The translations under genes and the position numbers were made by a program. From Candidatus Accumulibacter similis (GTDB lineage: Bacteria; Pseudomonadota; Gammaproteobacteria; Burkholderiales; Rhodocyclaceae), in the NCBI GenBank assembly GCA_013347225.1, contig CP054595.1, forward strand, positions 4,026,415 through 4,090,414: a stretch of 64,000 nucleotides of DNA, given 5' to 3'. Positions 8,798-18,260 of the stretch are shown piece by piece. Position 1 is the stretch's first letter; every line of letters begins with the position of its first letter. The notes beneath the pieces are model-generated. The model saw nothing but the letters and a program-made list of their open reading frames with translations, made no database searches and was not told the origin of the DNA.

Positions 8798-10086
8798 TGT
8801 CAGCGATCGAGAAACTCCCCGCCGGGGACATTCCCGACAATGGCCTGCTGCGCTTCCTCACCTGCGGCAGCGTCGACGACGGCAAGAGCACGCTGATCGG
8901 CCGCCTGCTCTACGACAGCAAGACGATCCTCGCCGATACCCTGCACGCCATCCAGCGCAGTTCGGCCCGCCGTGGCCTCGACATCGTCGACCTGTCGCTG
9001 CTCACCGATGGCCTGCAGGCCGAACGCGAACAGGGAATCACGATCGACGTCGCCTACCGCTACTTCACCACCGGCACACGCAAGTACATCATCGCCGACG
9101 CGCCGGGCCACGAGCAGTACACGCGCAACATGGTGACCGCGGCATCCACGGCCGACCTGGCGATCATCCTCATCGACGCGCGCAAGGGCGTCCTGACGCA
9201 GACCCGCCGCCATTCGTACGTCGCCCACCTGCTCGGCATCCCGCACATCGTCGTCGCGGTGAACAAGATGGATCTGGTCGACTACGCGCAGGCAACGTTC
9301 GACCGCATCCGCAGCGACTATCTCGACTTCGCCAAGGGGCTCGGCATCGCCGACGTGCGCTTCATCCCGCTGTCGGCACTGCACGGCGACATGATCGTCG
9401 AGCGCGGCGAGCGCCTGCCATGGTATGACGGGCCGACGCTGTTCGCGATGCTCGAGGGCGCGCCGGCAATCCACAGCGAACACGACGAGAAATTCCGCTT
9501 TCCGGTGCAGTACGTCTGCCGCCCGCAGGACTCGGCGAACCCGGAACTGCACGATTATCGCGGCTTCATGGGCCGCGTCGAGTCCGGCGAGGTGCATGTC
9601 GGCGATCGGGTGACGGTCCTGCCCTCTGGTCTCGAGAGCCGCGTCCGCGACATCCAGGTGCTCGGCGAATCGCTGCCGCGCGCGGTTGCCGAGCAATCGG
9701 TCAGCATCCTGCTCGAGGACGAGATCGACATCTCGCGCGGCGACATGATCGTCCGCAGCGGAGAACTGCCGCAGGTTGGCAGGAACATCGATGCCATGCT
9801 GTGCTGGCTGTCGGAGTCGCCGCTCGACCCCCGCCGCAAGTACCTCTTGCGGCACACGACGCGCGACAGCAAGGCGATGCTCGCCGCCATCTCCTTCCGC
9901 GTCGACATCAACAGCATGCAGCAGCAGCCTGCCGAGCGACTGCTGATGAACGACATTGCCCGCGTCAGCTTCCGGCTGGCGCAGCCGATCTTCGCCGACC
10001 CGTACGCCGAGAGCCGCGGCACCGGTGCCTTCATCATCATCGACGAATCGACGAACAACACCGTCGCGGCCGGCATGATCCTGTGA
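8797..10086 (+). CDS. cysN: Sulfate adenylyltransferase large (GTPase) subunit
   Basis: 429 residues of the EF-Tu-like translation GTPase fold. G1 is GSVDDGKST (residues 24-32), G3 is DAPGHEQY and G4 is NKMD; beta-barrel domains 2 and 3 follow. It couples GTP hydrolysis to APS formation by CysD. The length shows there is no C-terminal APS kinase fusion (bifunctional CysNC proteins are about 630 residues). This agrees with the APS-type reductase encoded upstream. It is the last gene of the sulfur block; no clear terminator was seen in the about 150 bp that follow. Confidence 0.95.
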   Translation: MSAIEKLPAGDIPDNGLLRFLTCGSVDDGKSTLIGRLLYDSKTILADTLHAIQRSSARRGLDIVDLSLLTDGLQAEREQGITIDVAYRYFTTGTRKYIIADAPGHEQYTRNMVTAASTADLAIILIDARKGVLTQTRRHSYVAHLLGIPHIVVAVNKMDLVDYAQATFDRIRSDYLDFAKGLGIADVRFIPLSALHGDMIVERGERLPWYDGPTLFAMLEGAPAIHSEHDEKFRFPVQYVCRPQDSANPELHDYRGFMGRVESGEVHVGDRVTVLPSGLESRVRDIQVLGESLPRAVAEQSVSILLEDEIDISRGDMIVRSGELPQVGRNIDAMLCWLSESPLDPRRKYLLRHTTRDSKAMLAAISFRVDINSMQQQPAERLLMNDIARVSFRLAQPIFADPYAESRGTGAFIIIDESTNNTVAAGMIL

Positions 10087-10234
10087 GTTCCGGGCTGCGC
10101 TGACGGTTGCGGCGTCGCCGCGTTTGACCTGAAGGGCGGCCACGTGGATACTGGCGGCGAGGCGACCGCATCCGGCGGCAGCCAGCAGCCGGCCACTGGC
10201 AGGCCGGGTTTTCAGGCGGGAGGTTCCTTTGGCC

Positions 10235-11311
10235 ATGGACATCCACGGCAAGCCCATCGAGGAACGAATCGACTGGCTGTTCGGCCTCGCCGACCGCCAC
10301 AGCGCGATCTTTCGCAGTCCGGAAGCATGGCTGGCACGTGAACGCTACCTCGCCGAGCACCCGACGGCGATCGCCGTCCTCAAGTGCATGGACGGGCGCA
10401 TCAACATCCCCGTCGCGACGAACACGCCGGTCGGTCTGCTGATGCCCTTCCGCAACCTCGGCGGCATCTTCGACCTCGGCTGGCCGCACCTCGGCGAGGT
10501 CCTGGCGCATCACGTGCAGCGCGTCGTCAGCGCCGGCCGCAACGTCGTCTTCCTCGTCACCTACCATTATTCGCAGGGCGATCCGCGCCGCGGTTGTGCC
10601 GGATTCCAGTACGATACCGACGCGGCGATCGCCCATACCTACGAGATCCGCCGCCAGGTCGAGCACATCTTCGGCACCGATCACAGCACCGTCTATCCGC
10701 TGGTCTGCGGGTTCGAGACCGACGAGGACGCACTGGTGATCCACGGCACGGCGGGCGACCGGCTCGATCTCGCGACCATGACCTCGGCCGACCGGGCGAC
10801 GCTCGAACTCCGCCTCGCCGCCCTGCTGCCGGACATGCCGGCGCGCATGCGCGCCGACCTTCTGCCGCTGCTGCATGGCAATCTCGAACACATCGAAAAC
10901 GTTCGCGCGCAGATTCGTCGCAACGAGCGCCTGCTCGACATCGAGCATCGTGAATGGATGATCTGCCTCGGGCGCGGCTTCGACTTCCTGCATACCCCCA
11001 ACGTGGCGCTGATCATCGGCCCCTACAGTCCGAACCTCGACGTGCCGATCCGCAAGGCGGCGGGAATCATCGAGGCCAACATGCAGGCGGGCCGCATTCC
11101 GGACGATGGCTTCCTGCTCCTCGCCTCGGTACCCTACGACGAACTCGGGGTCGATCGCGCGCGTGCCGAGCTGAAGTCGCGCTTCCTGTCGAACTTTGCC
11201 GCGAGTGTCATCCGCGCCGAGTTTCCCCGCCTCGGCGAGCAGATGAGCATCCGCACGGCCGTTCTCGACTGGCGCTCGAGGGCACTCGAGGCGATCAGCG
11301 TTGGCGACTGA
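10235..11311 (+). CDS. CsoSCA-like (carboxysome shell type) carbonic anhydrase homologue
   Basis: 358 residues from an ATG at 10235, preceded by a GGGAGG site at 10218-10223; a TTG at 10229 is an alternative. The sequence has the ligand set of beta-type and carboxysomal carbonic anhydrases: C51, D53 and R55 in LKCMDGR, then H111 and C121 in YHYSQGDPRRGCAGF. The spacing (Cys-Asp-Arg, then His-x9-Cys) matches the zinc site and Asp/Arg dyad of CsoSCA almost exactly. CsoSCA proteins are longer, about 500 residues with an extra N-terminal domain, and work inside carboxysomes. No shell protein or RuBisCO gene is in the window. A cytoplasmic CO2/bicarbonate role is inferred. It could also be a non-catalytic relative. 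It follows cysN by about 150 bp and may be transcribed separately. Confidence 0.7.
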   Translation: MDIHGKPIEERIDWLFGLADRHSAIFRSPEAWLARERYLAEHPTAIAVLKCMDGRINIPVATNTPVGLLMPFRNLGGIFDLGWPHLGEVLAHHVQRVVSAGRNVVFLVTYHYSQGDPRRGCAGFQYDTDAAIAHTYEIRRQVEHIFGTDHSTVYPLVCGFETDEDALVIHGTAGDRLDLATMTSADRATLELRLAALLPDMPARMRADLLPLLHGNLEHIENVRAQIRRNERLLDIEHREWMICLGRGFDFLHTPNVALIIGPYSPNLDVPIRKAAGIIEANMQAGRIPDDGFLLLASVPYDELGVDRARAELKSRFLSNFAASVIRAEFPRLGEQMSIRTAVLDWRSRALEAISVGD

Positions 11312-11443
11312 ACGCGGTCGGGTGCCTTCGCCCCGCCACCGTGGCCGCCGCCGGTCGTCGCCCGGCAGCGGCGTCGCCGCTCGCCAGAACGCCGTTCGGG
11401 CCGTTCGCGGCACGCCCCCCCGCTACTCCTGCCAGTCACGCCG

Positions 11444-12214
11444 ATGCCCTCCTCCACACGCCTGATCTTCGGTTTCCACGCGGTCCTCGCCAAATTGCGT
11501 CATGATGCCGGCGCGGTCCGCGAGCTGCACGTCGACGCGGCGCGCGACGATGCCCGCTTCCGCGATCTGCGCAAGCACGCCGAGTTCGCCGGGATTCGCC
11601 TGCTGCCGGTCGCCGCTGCCCGCCTCGAGGCGATGGCGCCCGGCACCCGCCATCAGGGGGTGATCGCCATCGTCGATGCCACGCAGCGCCACCTGGCCCT
11701 GGACGATGTCCTCGATCCGCTCGACGAACCCGCCTTCCTGCTGGTCCTCGACGGCGTCCAGGATCCGCACAATCTCGGTGCCTGCCTGCGGGTTGCCGAT
11801 GCCGTCGGCGCGCACGCGGTGATCGCGCCCAAGGACCGCGCCGTCGGGCTGACCCAGACGGCCGTCAAGGTGGCCAGTGGTGCGGCCGAGACGGTACCCT
11901 ACATCACCGTCACCAACCTCGCCCGCAGCCTGCGCGAAATCAAGGAACGTGGAATCTGGGTCGTCGGTGCCGATGCCGAAGCGCCGCAGGATCTGTACAG
12001 CGCCAGCTGGCCCATCTCCTGCGCCTGGGTCCTCGGTGCCGAGGGGCAAGGCTTGCGCCGCCTGACGCGCGAGACCTGCGACCAGCTGGTCAGCATTCCG
12101 ATGTTCGGGTCGGTCGCCAGCCTGAACGTCTCGGTCGCCACCGGCATCTGCCTTTACGAGGCGCGGCGGCGTGCCCGCGAGGCGGTCGGAAGCGGGACCG
12201 ACCCGGCCGCTTGA
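11444..12214 (+). CDS. rlmB: 23S rRNA (guanosine-2'-O)-methyltransferase RlmB
   Basis: 256 residues. An N-terminal substrate-binding domain (residues 1-80) is followed by a SpoU/TrmH trefoil-knot methyltransferase. Motif 1 is LDGVQDPHNLGACLR, motif 2 is LGAEGQGLRRL and motif 3 is SVASLNVSVATGICLYE. RlmB methylates the ribose of G2251 in the peptidyl-transferase P loop of 23S rRNA. The opening GFHAVLAKLR is typical of the family. The ATG at 11444 fits the family N-terminus. It is convergent with the EPS kinase gene, with only 21 bp between the stops. Confidence 0.93.
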   Translation: MPSSTRLIFGFHAVLAKLRHDAGAVRELHVDAARDDARFRDLRKHAEFAGIRLLPVAAARLEAMAPGTRHQGVIAIVDATQRHLALDDVLDPLDEPAFLLVLDGVQDPHNLGACLRVADAVGAHAVIAPKDRAVGLTQTAVKVASGAAETVPYITVTNLARSLREIKERGIWVVGADAEAPQDLYSASWPISCAWVLGAEGQGLRRLTRETCDQLVSIPMFGSVASLNVSVATGICLYEARRRAREAVGSGTDPAA

Positions 12215-12235
12215 AGCCAGCGCGCCGGCAAGGCG

Positions 12236-14491
12236 TCAGGTCCGGTAAGAGTAGCGGTAGACGTAGCCCTTGTAGCCGTAACGGTAGCTCTGGCGGCTGA
12301 CGTTGAGGTCGTTGAACACGAATCCCTTCACCTGCACGCCAGCCTGGCTGAGTCGTTTCACCGCCTGCTCAAGCTCGCGAATCGGGTGCTTGCCAGCGCG
12401 CGCGATCATCAGCGTCGCCCCGACGTGGCGGCCGATGATCGCCGCGTCCGAGACTGCGAGTACCGGCGGCGCATCGACGATGACGGTGTCGAATTTCGCC
12501 GCCAGCTCGCCGAGCAGCTTCTCGAAGCGCGGGTGCATCAGCAACTCGGACGGATTGGGCGGGATTTGTCCGGTGGTGACGACGGTCAGCCCGGTGACGG
12601 CGGTGCTCTTGAGCACGTCGTCGAGCGAAGCCTGTCCGGCAACGTACTCGGAAATCCCGACCGCACGCTCGATGCCGAACTCCTTGTGCAGGTGTCCACG
12701 GCGCAGGTCGGCGTCGACGATGACGACGCGCCTGTCCACCTGTGCCAGGACGGCACCGAGGTTCTTCGAAATGAAACTCTTGCCGAGCCCCGGGCTGGGG
12801 CCGGTGATCAGCAGCGAGTTGCCCTGCGCATCGAGCAAAGCGAAATGCAGGGTCGTCCGCAACCCGCGCAGGCTCTCGACCGCGTCTTCCTGCGGATGGG
12901 CCACCGCCAGCAGCTCACCGGCACCACCTGCCTGCGCCCTGCGATGCAGGTCGACCTCGAGCTTGCTGTGCGGCACCGTGGCATAGACCGGCAGACCGAG
13001 TTGCGACTCGATGACCTCCGGATCCTCGACCACCACGCGCAGCGAGCGCAAGACCCAGATCACGACCAGACTCGCCAGCATGCCGAGCAGCAGGGCGATG
13101 CCGAGAATGGCGACCGGTTTGGCGCCGACCGGCTCGCGACCCACTGCCGCCGTGTCGATGACGCGCACGTCACCGACGGTCCCGGCCTTCGACACGCGCA
13201 ACTGCTGCGCGGTGTTCAGCAACTCCGTATACAGCCGGTTCGAGACCTCGACGTCGCGCGCCAGGCGCAGCACCGTCTGTTGCGTGTCCGGAAGGCGTGA
13301 GACATCCGCGTCAAACTGCTTGCGGCGTTCGTTGAGGCGCGCCAGCTTGCTATCCACCGCCTGGATGCGCGGATGTTCGGGAGTGAAATGCTGCCGCAAC
13401 TCGTCGCGCTCCTGCTTCAGAAGAACGGCGGCGTTCTCGACCTCGACCAGCGATTTCAGGATGCCCTGCGTCTCGAGGCTGAGGTCGAGCGAGCCGCGGC
13501 TCTGGCGATAGCTGTTGTACGCGCCTTCGGCGCTGTCGACCTGGGTCTTCAGCGCCGGCAGCTGCGTCTCGAGGAACTTCAGCGTCTTCTCGGCTTCCGC
13601 CGAGCGGCGCTCGACGTTCTGGCGGACGTAGGTGTTCATGATGTCGTCGAGGACCAGGACGATCTCGTCCGCGCGCTTGCCAACCAGGCTCAGTTCCAGA
13701 ACGCCCGTCTTCTTGCCTCGCTCCTTGACCGAATAGAACTTGCGGAGGTTCTCGATGGCGGTCTCGGCAGAAAGTCTCGCAAGCGTGAACCGCGTATCCG
13801 GCCGTGCCTGCAGCTGTGCGATGAAGATCGAGTAGCCATTGTTGCTCGCTCGTGTTCCGGCCTTCCCCGACAGCACCAGTTGATCGTCGTCGTCGAAGAT
13901 CTCGAAGCTGCCCCCAACACCAGCAACCAGGGTGTGCTCCTTGTCGAGCGCCTGCTGCGGAACATCAAACGAGTCGACCTGAATGCGCTCGCCTCCCCAG
14001 GCATATCCGGACAGGCCGAGCCATGCCGAACTCGGCTGATCGCCCTCGTAGCGACGCGCAATCGCACTGCCAATCAGGGGAAAAGTCTGCGGTCGGGCAA
14101 GGATGTCCAGTCTGAGTTTCGACACCACCCGACCGAGGACCATCCGTGAACTGAGGATCTCCACTTCTGCCGGCGCTGTCGTCGTGTCGCCGAGCAGCGG
14201 CTCCAGCGCCTTGAGCACGCCGTCCGCACCTTTCTTCTCTTCGATCTGCAGCAAGCCATCTGCCCGATAGGTCGGACTGGCGACGAGAACCCAGGCGAGT
14301 CCAACGAGGACGGCGAACAGGCAGGTCGCGGCGATCAGCCAGCGATAATCGATCAGAACGGCAATGATCTCGCCGAGTGCCAGACCCTGCTCTTCCTCAA
14401 GCGACGCCACTTGCGACTGCTGGATCCCACCGGCGCTCATCCCGGGTGACCCGGAAGCAGTGTAAGGGGGTCTCAGCTGATCATGTTCCAT
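12236..14491 (-). CDS. Wzc-like polysaccharide co-polymerase with BY-kinase domain
   Basis: 751 residues. It has a Wzz-type N-terminus with a first transmembrane helix near residues 50-70 (WLIAATCLFAVLVGLAW), a long periplasmic coiled-coil region, and a second helix near 470 (VAILGIALLLGMLASLVVIWVL). A cytoplasmic bacterial tyrosine kinase domain follows: Walker A in TGPSPGLGKSFISK, Walker A' in VVIVDADLRRG, and Walker B in VIVDAPP. The C-terminus is a tyrosine cluster (SYRYGYKGYVYRYSYRT, seven tyrosines), the usual autophosphorylation tail. It controls EPS chain length and export with the Wza-like and Wzb-like proteins encoded upstream on the same strand. It is the last gene of the EPS block. 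Confidence 0.92.
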   Translation of the reverse strand: MEHDQLRPPYTASGSPGMSAGGIQQSQVASLEEEQGLALGEIIAVLIDYRWLIAATCLFAVLVGLAWVLVASPTYRADGLLQIEEKKGADGVLKALEPLLGDTTTAPAEVEILSSRMVLGRVVSKLRLDILARPQTFPLIGSAIARRYEGDQPSSAWLGLSGYAWGGERIQVDSFDVPQQALDKEHTLVAGVGGSFEIFDDDDQLVLSGKAGTRASNNGYSIFIAQLQARPDTRFTLARLSAETAIENLRKFYSVKERGKKTGVLELSLVGKRADEIVLVLDDIMNTYVRQNVERRSAEAEKTLKFLETQLPALKTQVDSAEGAYNSYRQSRGSLDLSLETQGILKSLVEVENAAVLLKQERDELRQHFTPEHPRIQAVDSKLARLNERRKQFDADVSRLPDTQQTVLRLARDVEVSNRLYTELLNTAQQLRVSKAGTVGDVRVIDTAAVGREPVGAKPVAILGIALLLGMLASLVVIWVLRSLRVVVEDPEVIESQLGLPVYATVPHSKLEVDLHRRAQAGGAGELLAVAHPQEDAVESLRGLRTTLHFALLDAQGNSLLITGPSPGLGKSFISKNLGAVLAQVDRRVVIVDADLRRGHLHKEFGIERAVGISEYVAGQASLDDVLKSTAVTGLTVVTTGQIPPNPSELLMHPRFEKLLGELAAKFDTVIVDAPPVLAVSDAAIIGRHVGATLMIARAGKHPIRELEQAVKRLSQAGVQVKGFVFNDLNVSRQSYRYGYKGYVYRYSYRT

Positions 14492-14612
14492 GTCTTGTCC
14501 GAATGTTCTCGTGCCCGTTGCCAGGCCTGATTGCCATAAGGGGCACGCACCAATGCACCTGGATCATCCACGCCTACCAGCCTGGTCGGTCGCGGCGCTC
14601 ACCAGCGCGAAC

Positions 14613-15818
14613 TCAGTTGAAGGGCGTCTGCCTCGCCCCGAAGAGCGGCCATTGCGTCTGGCTGGTTTGGTTGAGCATCGTCGCCGTCGGCAGGATGTTG
14701 GCAATCACGCGCTGCCAGCGAACGACCGGAGCCGCGTCGACATAGATGATGTCACGCGGTCGCAAAGGGAAACGATCGGCCAGCAGCATCGCGTCCGGCA
14801 GGCGCGCGTCGAGGTGAAACAACTCCGGCGAATCCTTGCTGTTGCCGCGCATGACGTAGATCCAGCGCGGATCGGAAGTCGCCTGATTAATGTAGCCGGC
14901 ATCGCTGAGGGCTTCCGCCAGCGTCGAGCGCTTCTTGTTCATCACCAGCGAACCGGGCCTGGCGATCTCGCCAAGGACGAAGATCTTGTTGTAGCTGCGG
15001 TCGGAGACGTTGACGATGTCGCCGTGCTCGAGCAGAGGATTGCTCTCGGTACGACCGTAGTCGTACATCGACTGGACGTCGACCAGGTAGGTCGTCCCGC
15101 GGCGGGTCAGCAGAACGCGGCTGAAGTCGGCTTCCGGAGTGAAGCCGCCGGCACGGTTGACCGCATCGAGAACCGTCATCGGCACATCGTTGACGGGCTG
15201 GATTCCCGGCTTCGCCACCTCGCCGACGACATAGACCTGCTGGCTGCGGAAAGCCACCATGCGCACGTCGAGTTGCACGCGCTCGATGAACTTCGCCAGT
15301 CGCGTCGACAGAACCTCGCGCAACTCGCTGGTCGTCCTGCCGGCCGCCTTGACCACGCCGATGTAGGGGTAGAAGATCGTGCCATCCTCGGCGATGACGG
15401 TACCGGCCTGCTCGGCCGTCCGGAAACTGCCGGCCGGGATCGTCAGTTCGGGATGGTCCCAGACGATGATCGAAATGATGTCGCCCGGTCCCAGGCGGTA
15501 ATTGGGCACCGCGCCGGGCTCCTTGCCGCGGTAGCGAGGATCGTTCGCCGTCGCCGCCTGTGCCGAACTGGTGCCGTCACCGACTGGCGGCAACGCCGAC
15601 TTGAAGAGATCGATGATCAGCTCGGCAGTGATCGGCCGGATCCGGACGTTCGCCGGCTGCAGTTGGTCGCCCTGTTGCACCGGCAGCCTGACGTCGGACT
15701 CCTCGCGGCTGGCGTAACTCTGGTTGCCTGGGATGATCGTGCACCCCGTCAGCGTGCCCAGAATGAGGCACAGCAGCACTCCGCGCCAGGCTGGCCACCG
15801 ATGTCGCAACAGGTTCAT
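14613..15818 (-). CDS. Wza-like outer-membrane polysaccharide export lipoprotein
   Basis: 401 residues. The N-terminal lipoprotein signal peptide (MNLLRHRWPAWRGVLLCLIL, lipobox LTGC) places the protein at the outer membrane. A polysaccharide export (PES) domain follows with YRLGPGDIISIIVWDHPELT, then SLBB-type beta-grasp repeats (QQVYVVGEVAKPGIQPV and NKIFVLGEIARPGSLVM). It forms the outer-membrane channel for EPS. The start at 15818 was chosen because it gives the signal peptide and has GAGGAT eight bases upstream. An earlier in-frame start at 15992 would bury the signal. The 295 bases upstream (15819-16113) hold no supported gene. The C-terminus (DIIYVDAAPVVRWQRVIANI) is typical. Confidence 0.92.
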   Translation of the reverse strand: MNLLRHRWPAWRGVLLCLILGTLTGCTIIPGNQSYASREESDVRLPVQQGDQLQPANVRIRPITAELIIDLFKSALPPVGDGTSSAQAATANDPRYRGKEPGAVPNYRLGPGDIISIIVWDHPELTIPAGSFRTAEQAGTVIAEDGTIFYPYIGVVKAAGRTTSELREVLSTRLAKFIERVQLDVRMVAFRSQQVYVVGEVAKPGIQPVNDVPMTVLDAVNRAGGFTPEADFSRVLLTRRGTTYLVDVQSMYDYGRTESNPLLEHGDIVNVSDRSYNKIFVLGEIARPGSLVMNKKRSTLAEALSDAGYINQATSDPRWIYVMRGNSKDSPELFHLDARLPDAMLLADRFPLRPRDIIYVDAAPVVRWQRVIANILPTATMLNQTSQTQWPLFGARQTPFN

Positions 15819-16113
15819 GCCAATATCCTCATTTGATTGCCTCTTCGCCGTCTCGGCCGACCCGCTGCTGGCGAAGCGGTGCAGTGTACCGTCAGCCGGC
15901 GCATCGCGCAAAGACTGTAGCAGGGACTGCGCGTCCTGTGGGTCGACACGTCGGGAGTTCAGGTCGGCAACCCATCCGAGCTGCACCGTCATCGACGTTC
16001 ACAGGCAGGTCGAAGCGGTGGCCAGCCACGATGAAAGGATAGTCCGCCGCAAGGCGCCGCCCGGTGCGAAATCTCACGCCGCCGCACGAAAGACCGGCCA
16101 GCCGATCGACTGT

Positions 16114-16554
16114 TCAGGAGAGCTTGCTGACCCAGGGATCCAGCGCCTCCTCGATCAGTTGCAGCGCCTCGGCATGTGCCTCGTCGCCACGCCTGTAGGG
16201 GTCGGGAATTTCCGTCCGTGTCCAGTGCCCGATGAGAAAGGTCTTGCCGCGAGCGGTCGGGTCCATCGCCACAACGGCATCGCGATGGTGCTTCTCCATC
16301 ACCAGGACCAACTCCGCCCAGCGCAAACGCTCCGGAGTCAGTTGACTCGCCCGGTGACTGCTGAGATCGACGCCACGCGCACTCATCAGCTCACGCGTGG
16401 CTTCTTCGGCCGGATGATTGACGAGTGCGCCAATCCCGGCCGAGCGTGCTTCGATCCGGCGTCCGGAGCCTGCCACCCGCTGCCGCAGGAGGTACTCCGC
16501 GGCCGGGCTGCGGCAGATGTTGCCGGTGCACACGGTGAGGATGCGACTGAACAT
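16114..16554 (-). CDS. Low-molecular-weight protein tyrosine phosphatase (Wzb/Etp type)
   Basis: 146 residues. The active-site loop at the N-terminus is VCTGNICRSP (nucleophile C9, R15), and the general-acid motif DPYRRG is near residue 115. These phosphatases remove phosphate from the tyrosine tail of Wzc-like kinases, and the cycle regulates polymer export. Its place between the WecA-like transferase and the Wza-like exporter supports that role. The ATG at 16554 matches the family N-terminus; a GTG at 16569 is possible. It starts 6 bp after the stop of the upstream transferase gene. Confidence 0.92.
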   Translation of the reverse strand: MFSRILTVCTGNICRSPAAEYLLRQRVAGSGRRIEARSAGIGALVNHPAEEATRELMSARGVDLSSHRASQLTPERLRWAELVLVMEKHHRDAVVAMDPTARGKTFLIGHWTRTEIPDPYRRGDEAHAEALQLIEEALDPWVSKLS

Positions 16555-16559
16555 GATGC

Positions 16560-18104
16560 CTACCTGCACGGAGGGGGCAGGCTGAGTTCAAAGCCGCCAT
16601 GGTCGCTGCGAACGCTGTGCCGCCCTCGTTCGATCGAGTAGATCAGCGTGCTCCGCAAGTGTCGACGTTCGTCCCCGCCGCTCCGCCTGCCGGCGGTTGT
16701 GGCCGTGTCGAAGACCGACTGCAACCCGCTGTCGTCATCGCGCGACAGCAGCAGGCGAATGTCGAGCCCATGCTTGCTGGCCAGCCGCCGGCGCATCTGC
16801 ACCAGATCCCGCCGGACAGCGCCAATCAGATGCTCGTCGCCCATGGTCGGCACGTGCACCATGCAGTACACCGTGCGGCCTTGCGCATCCTCCCTGTCGC
16901 TTTCGAAGACGCTCAACTGGTAGTCGTAGCGGCCGCTGAGCCCCTGCGCGATGAGGCCCAGCAACTGCGGGCACGCATCCCGGCGCACGTAGCCGACGAA
17001 GATGCCACGCACCTGCGCCGACGGCAGGCCGAGCCGCCGATTCAGCCACTGCAGCCACGGAACCAGCCGCCACGGCCGCGCGATGACCAGGAAGTAGACC
17101 GCGAAGACGCCGAGGAACAACCAGAACATCAGGTACTCGGGAACCCGTAGCCACAGGCCCACGACACCGACCAGTGCAAAGACGAACTGCATCAGCACTG
17201 CCACGGCAACGACATCGCAGACGCGGAATCCTGCCCGGACCAGGAGGTGATGCAGATGGTGGCGGTCGGCCCGGAAAGGCGACTTGCCAAGCCAGATGCG
17301 CCGCAGCATGACGCCGACGGTGTCCATCAGGGGCAAGGCGAACAGCCAAAGGGCAGTGACGGGAGCCATCACCGCCTCCTCGCCACCCTGCGACAGGGCA
17401 ATCAGCAGCCAGGCAAAGACAAAACCGAGGAGCATGCTGCCGTTGTCGCCGAGAAAGACGCGCGCGCGCGCATTTCCCGGGTAGCGCAGGTTGTAGACCA
17501 GAAAGCCCACGACTCCACCCATCAAGGCCACCGCCACCAGAAGGTAGGCAGAATTGCCGCCACCTTGGGCGACGACGGCAATGAACGCCAGGCTGACGAG
17601 ACTCACCGAACCCGACAGCCCGTCGATCCCGTCGATCATGTTGACCGCATTGATCAGACCGACGGTCGCGAAGACGGTGATCGGCACGACGAGCCAACCG
17701 AGATCGACTTCAATTCCCGGCAGCAGTTCGCCGAGCGAAGCCACCTCCACGCCGCCGATGAACACCATCGACAGCGCGACGAGGGCCTGCATGGCAAACC
17801 TGATCTTGAAACCCAGGTGCCAGAGATCATCCGCCAGGCCCGTCAGGAACATGCCCAGCGCCCCGGCCAGCAAGGCCTGCAGGGAAACCGGCGTCGTGCC
17901 GCCGGGAAGAAAGTCGCGGAGAGTGAACGCAAGCGCGAGCACAGCGATGAGGCCGAAGCCGCCTACGAACGGCGTGCTCACCGCATGCTGCTTGTGGCCG
18001 CCGGGACGATCCATCGCCCCGAACCGGCCAGCGAGCGCAATGCTGAAACGTACCACCACGCCCGACAAGACGGCACAGAGTCCAAACAGTGCAGCGTATT
18101 CCAA
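16560..18104 (-). CDS. WecA/MraY-like polyprenyl-phosphate sugar-1-phosphate transferase with C-terminal extension
   Basis: About 514 residues and highly hydrophobic, with around eleven membrane helices up to residue 340. Family motifs are visible: LTGLADDLWHLGFK (DD pair for Mg), NMIDGIDGLSG and the basic ADRHHLHHLLV loop. It starts lipid-linked glycan synthesis by transferring a HexNAc-1-phosphate to undecaprenyl phosphate. About 150 residues of soluble, arginine-rich sequence follow the membrane domain. This is longer than E. coli WecA (about 370 residues), and its role is unknown. The start is taken as TTG at 18104 because GGAGG lies just before it; a TTG at 18131 is the alternative. It is the head of the transferase-phosphatase-exporter-kinase series. 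Confidence 0.88.
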   Translation of the reverse strand: MEYAALFGLCAVLSGVVVRFSIALAGRFGAMDRPGGHKQHAVSTPFVGGFGLIAVLALAFTLRDFLPGGTTPVSLQALLAGALGMFLTGLADDLWHLGFKIRFAMQALVALSMVFIGGVEVASLGELLPGIEVDLGWLVVPITVFATVGLINAVNMIDGIDGLSGSVSLVSLAFIAVVAQGGGNSAYLLVAVALMGGVVGFLVYNLRYPGNARARVFLGDNGSMLLGFVFAWLLIALSQGGEEAVMAPVTALWLFALPLMDTVGVMLRRIWLGKSPFRADRHHLHHLLVRAGFRVCDVVAVAVLMQFVFALVGVVGLWLRVPEYLMFWLFLGVFAVYFLVIARPWRLVPWLQWLNRRLGLPSAQVRGIFVGYVRRDACPQLLGLIAQGLSGRYDYQLSVFESDREDAQGRTVYCMVHVPTMGDEHLIGAVRRDLVQMRRRLASKHGLDIRLLLSRDDDSGLQSVFDTATTAGRRSGGDERRHLRSTLIYSIERGRHSVRSDHGGFELSLPPPCR

Positions 18105-18183
18105 AGGCCACCTCCGCGGTGAGCAGTTCAAGGCTTCAGACCCTGCCCCATGGCCGACTGTCCCACTCCCCGGGACTCATCGC

Positions 18184-18205
18184 GCGCAGAGCCCTTTCGG
18201 GCTCT
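18184..18205. terminator. Perfect hairpin between the PEP-CTERM gene and the WecA-like gene
   Basis: GCAGAGCCC and GGGCTCTGC form a nine-base-pair stem around a TTTC loop. It lies 56 bases after the PEP-CTERM stop, and a second weaker GC stem lies at about 18220-18237. There is no following T tract, so it may attenuate or stabilise the transcript rather than end it. Confidence 0.45.
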
Positions 18206-18260
18206 GCGGGCACACCCCCAAGCGGCGCTTGCGCGCCGTGAAGCTCTCTCGCAGCGCGCG

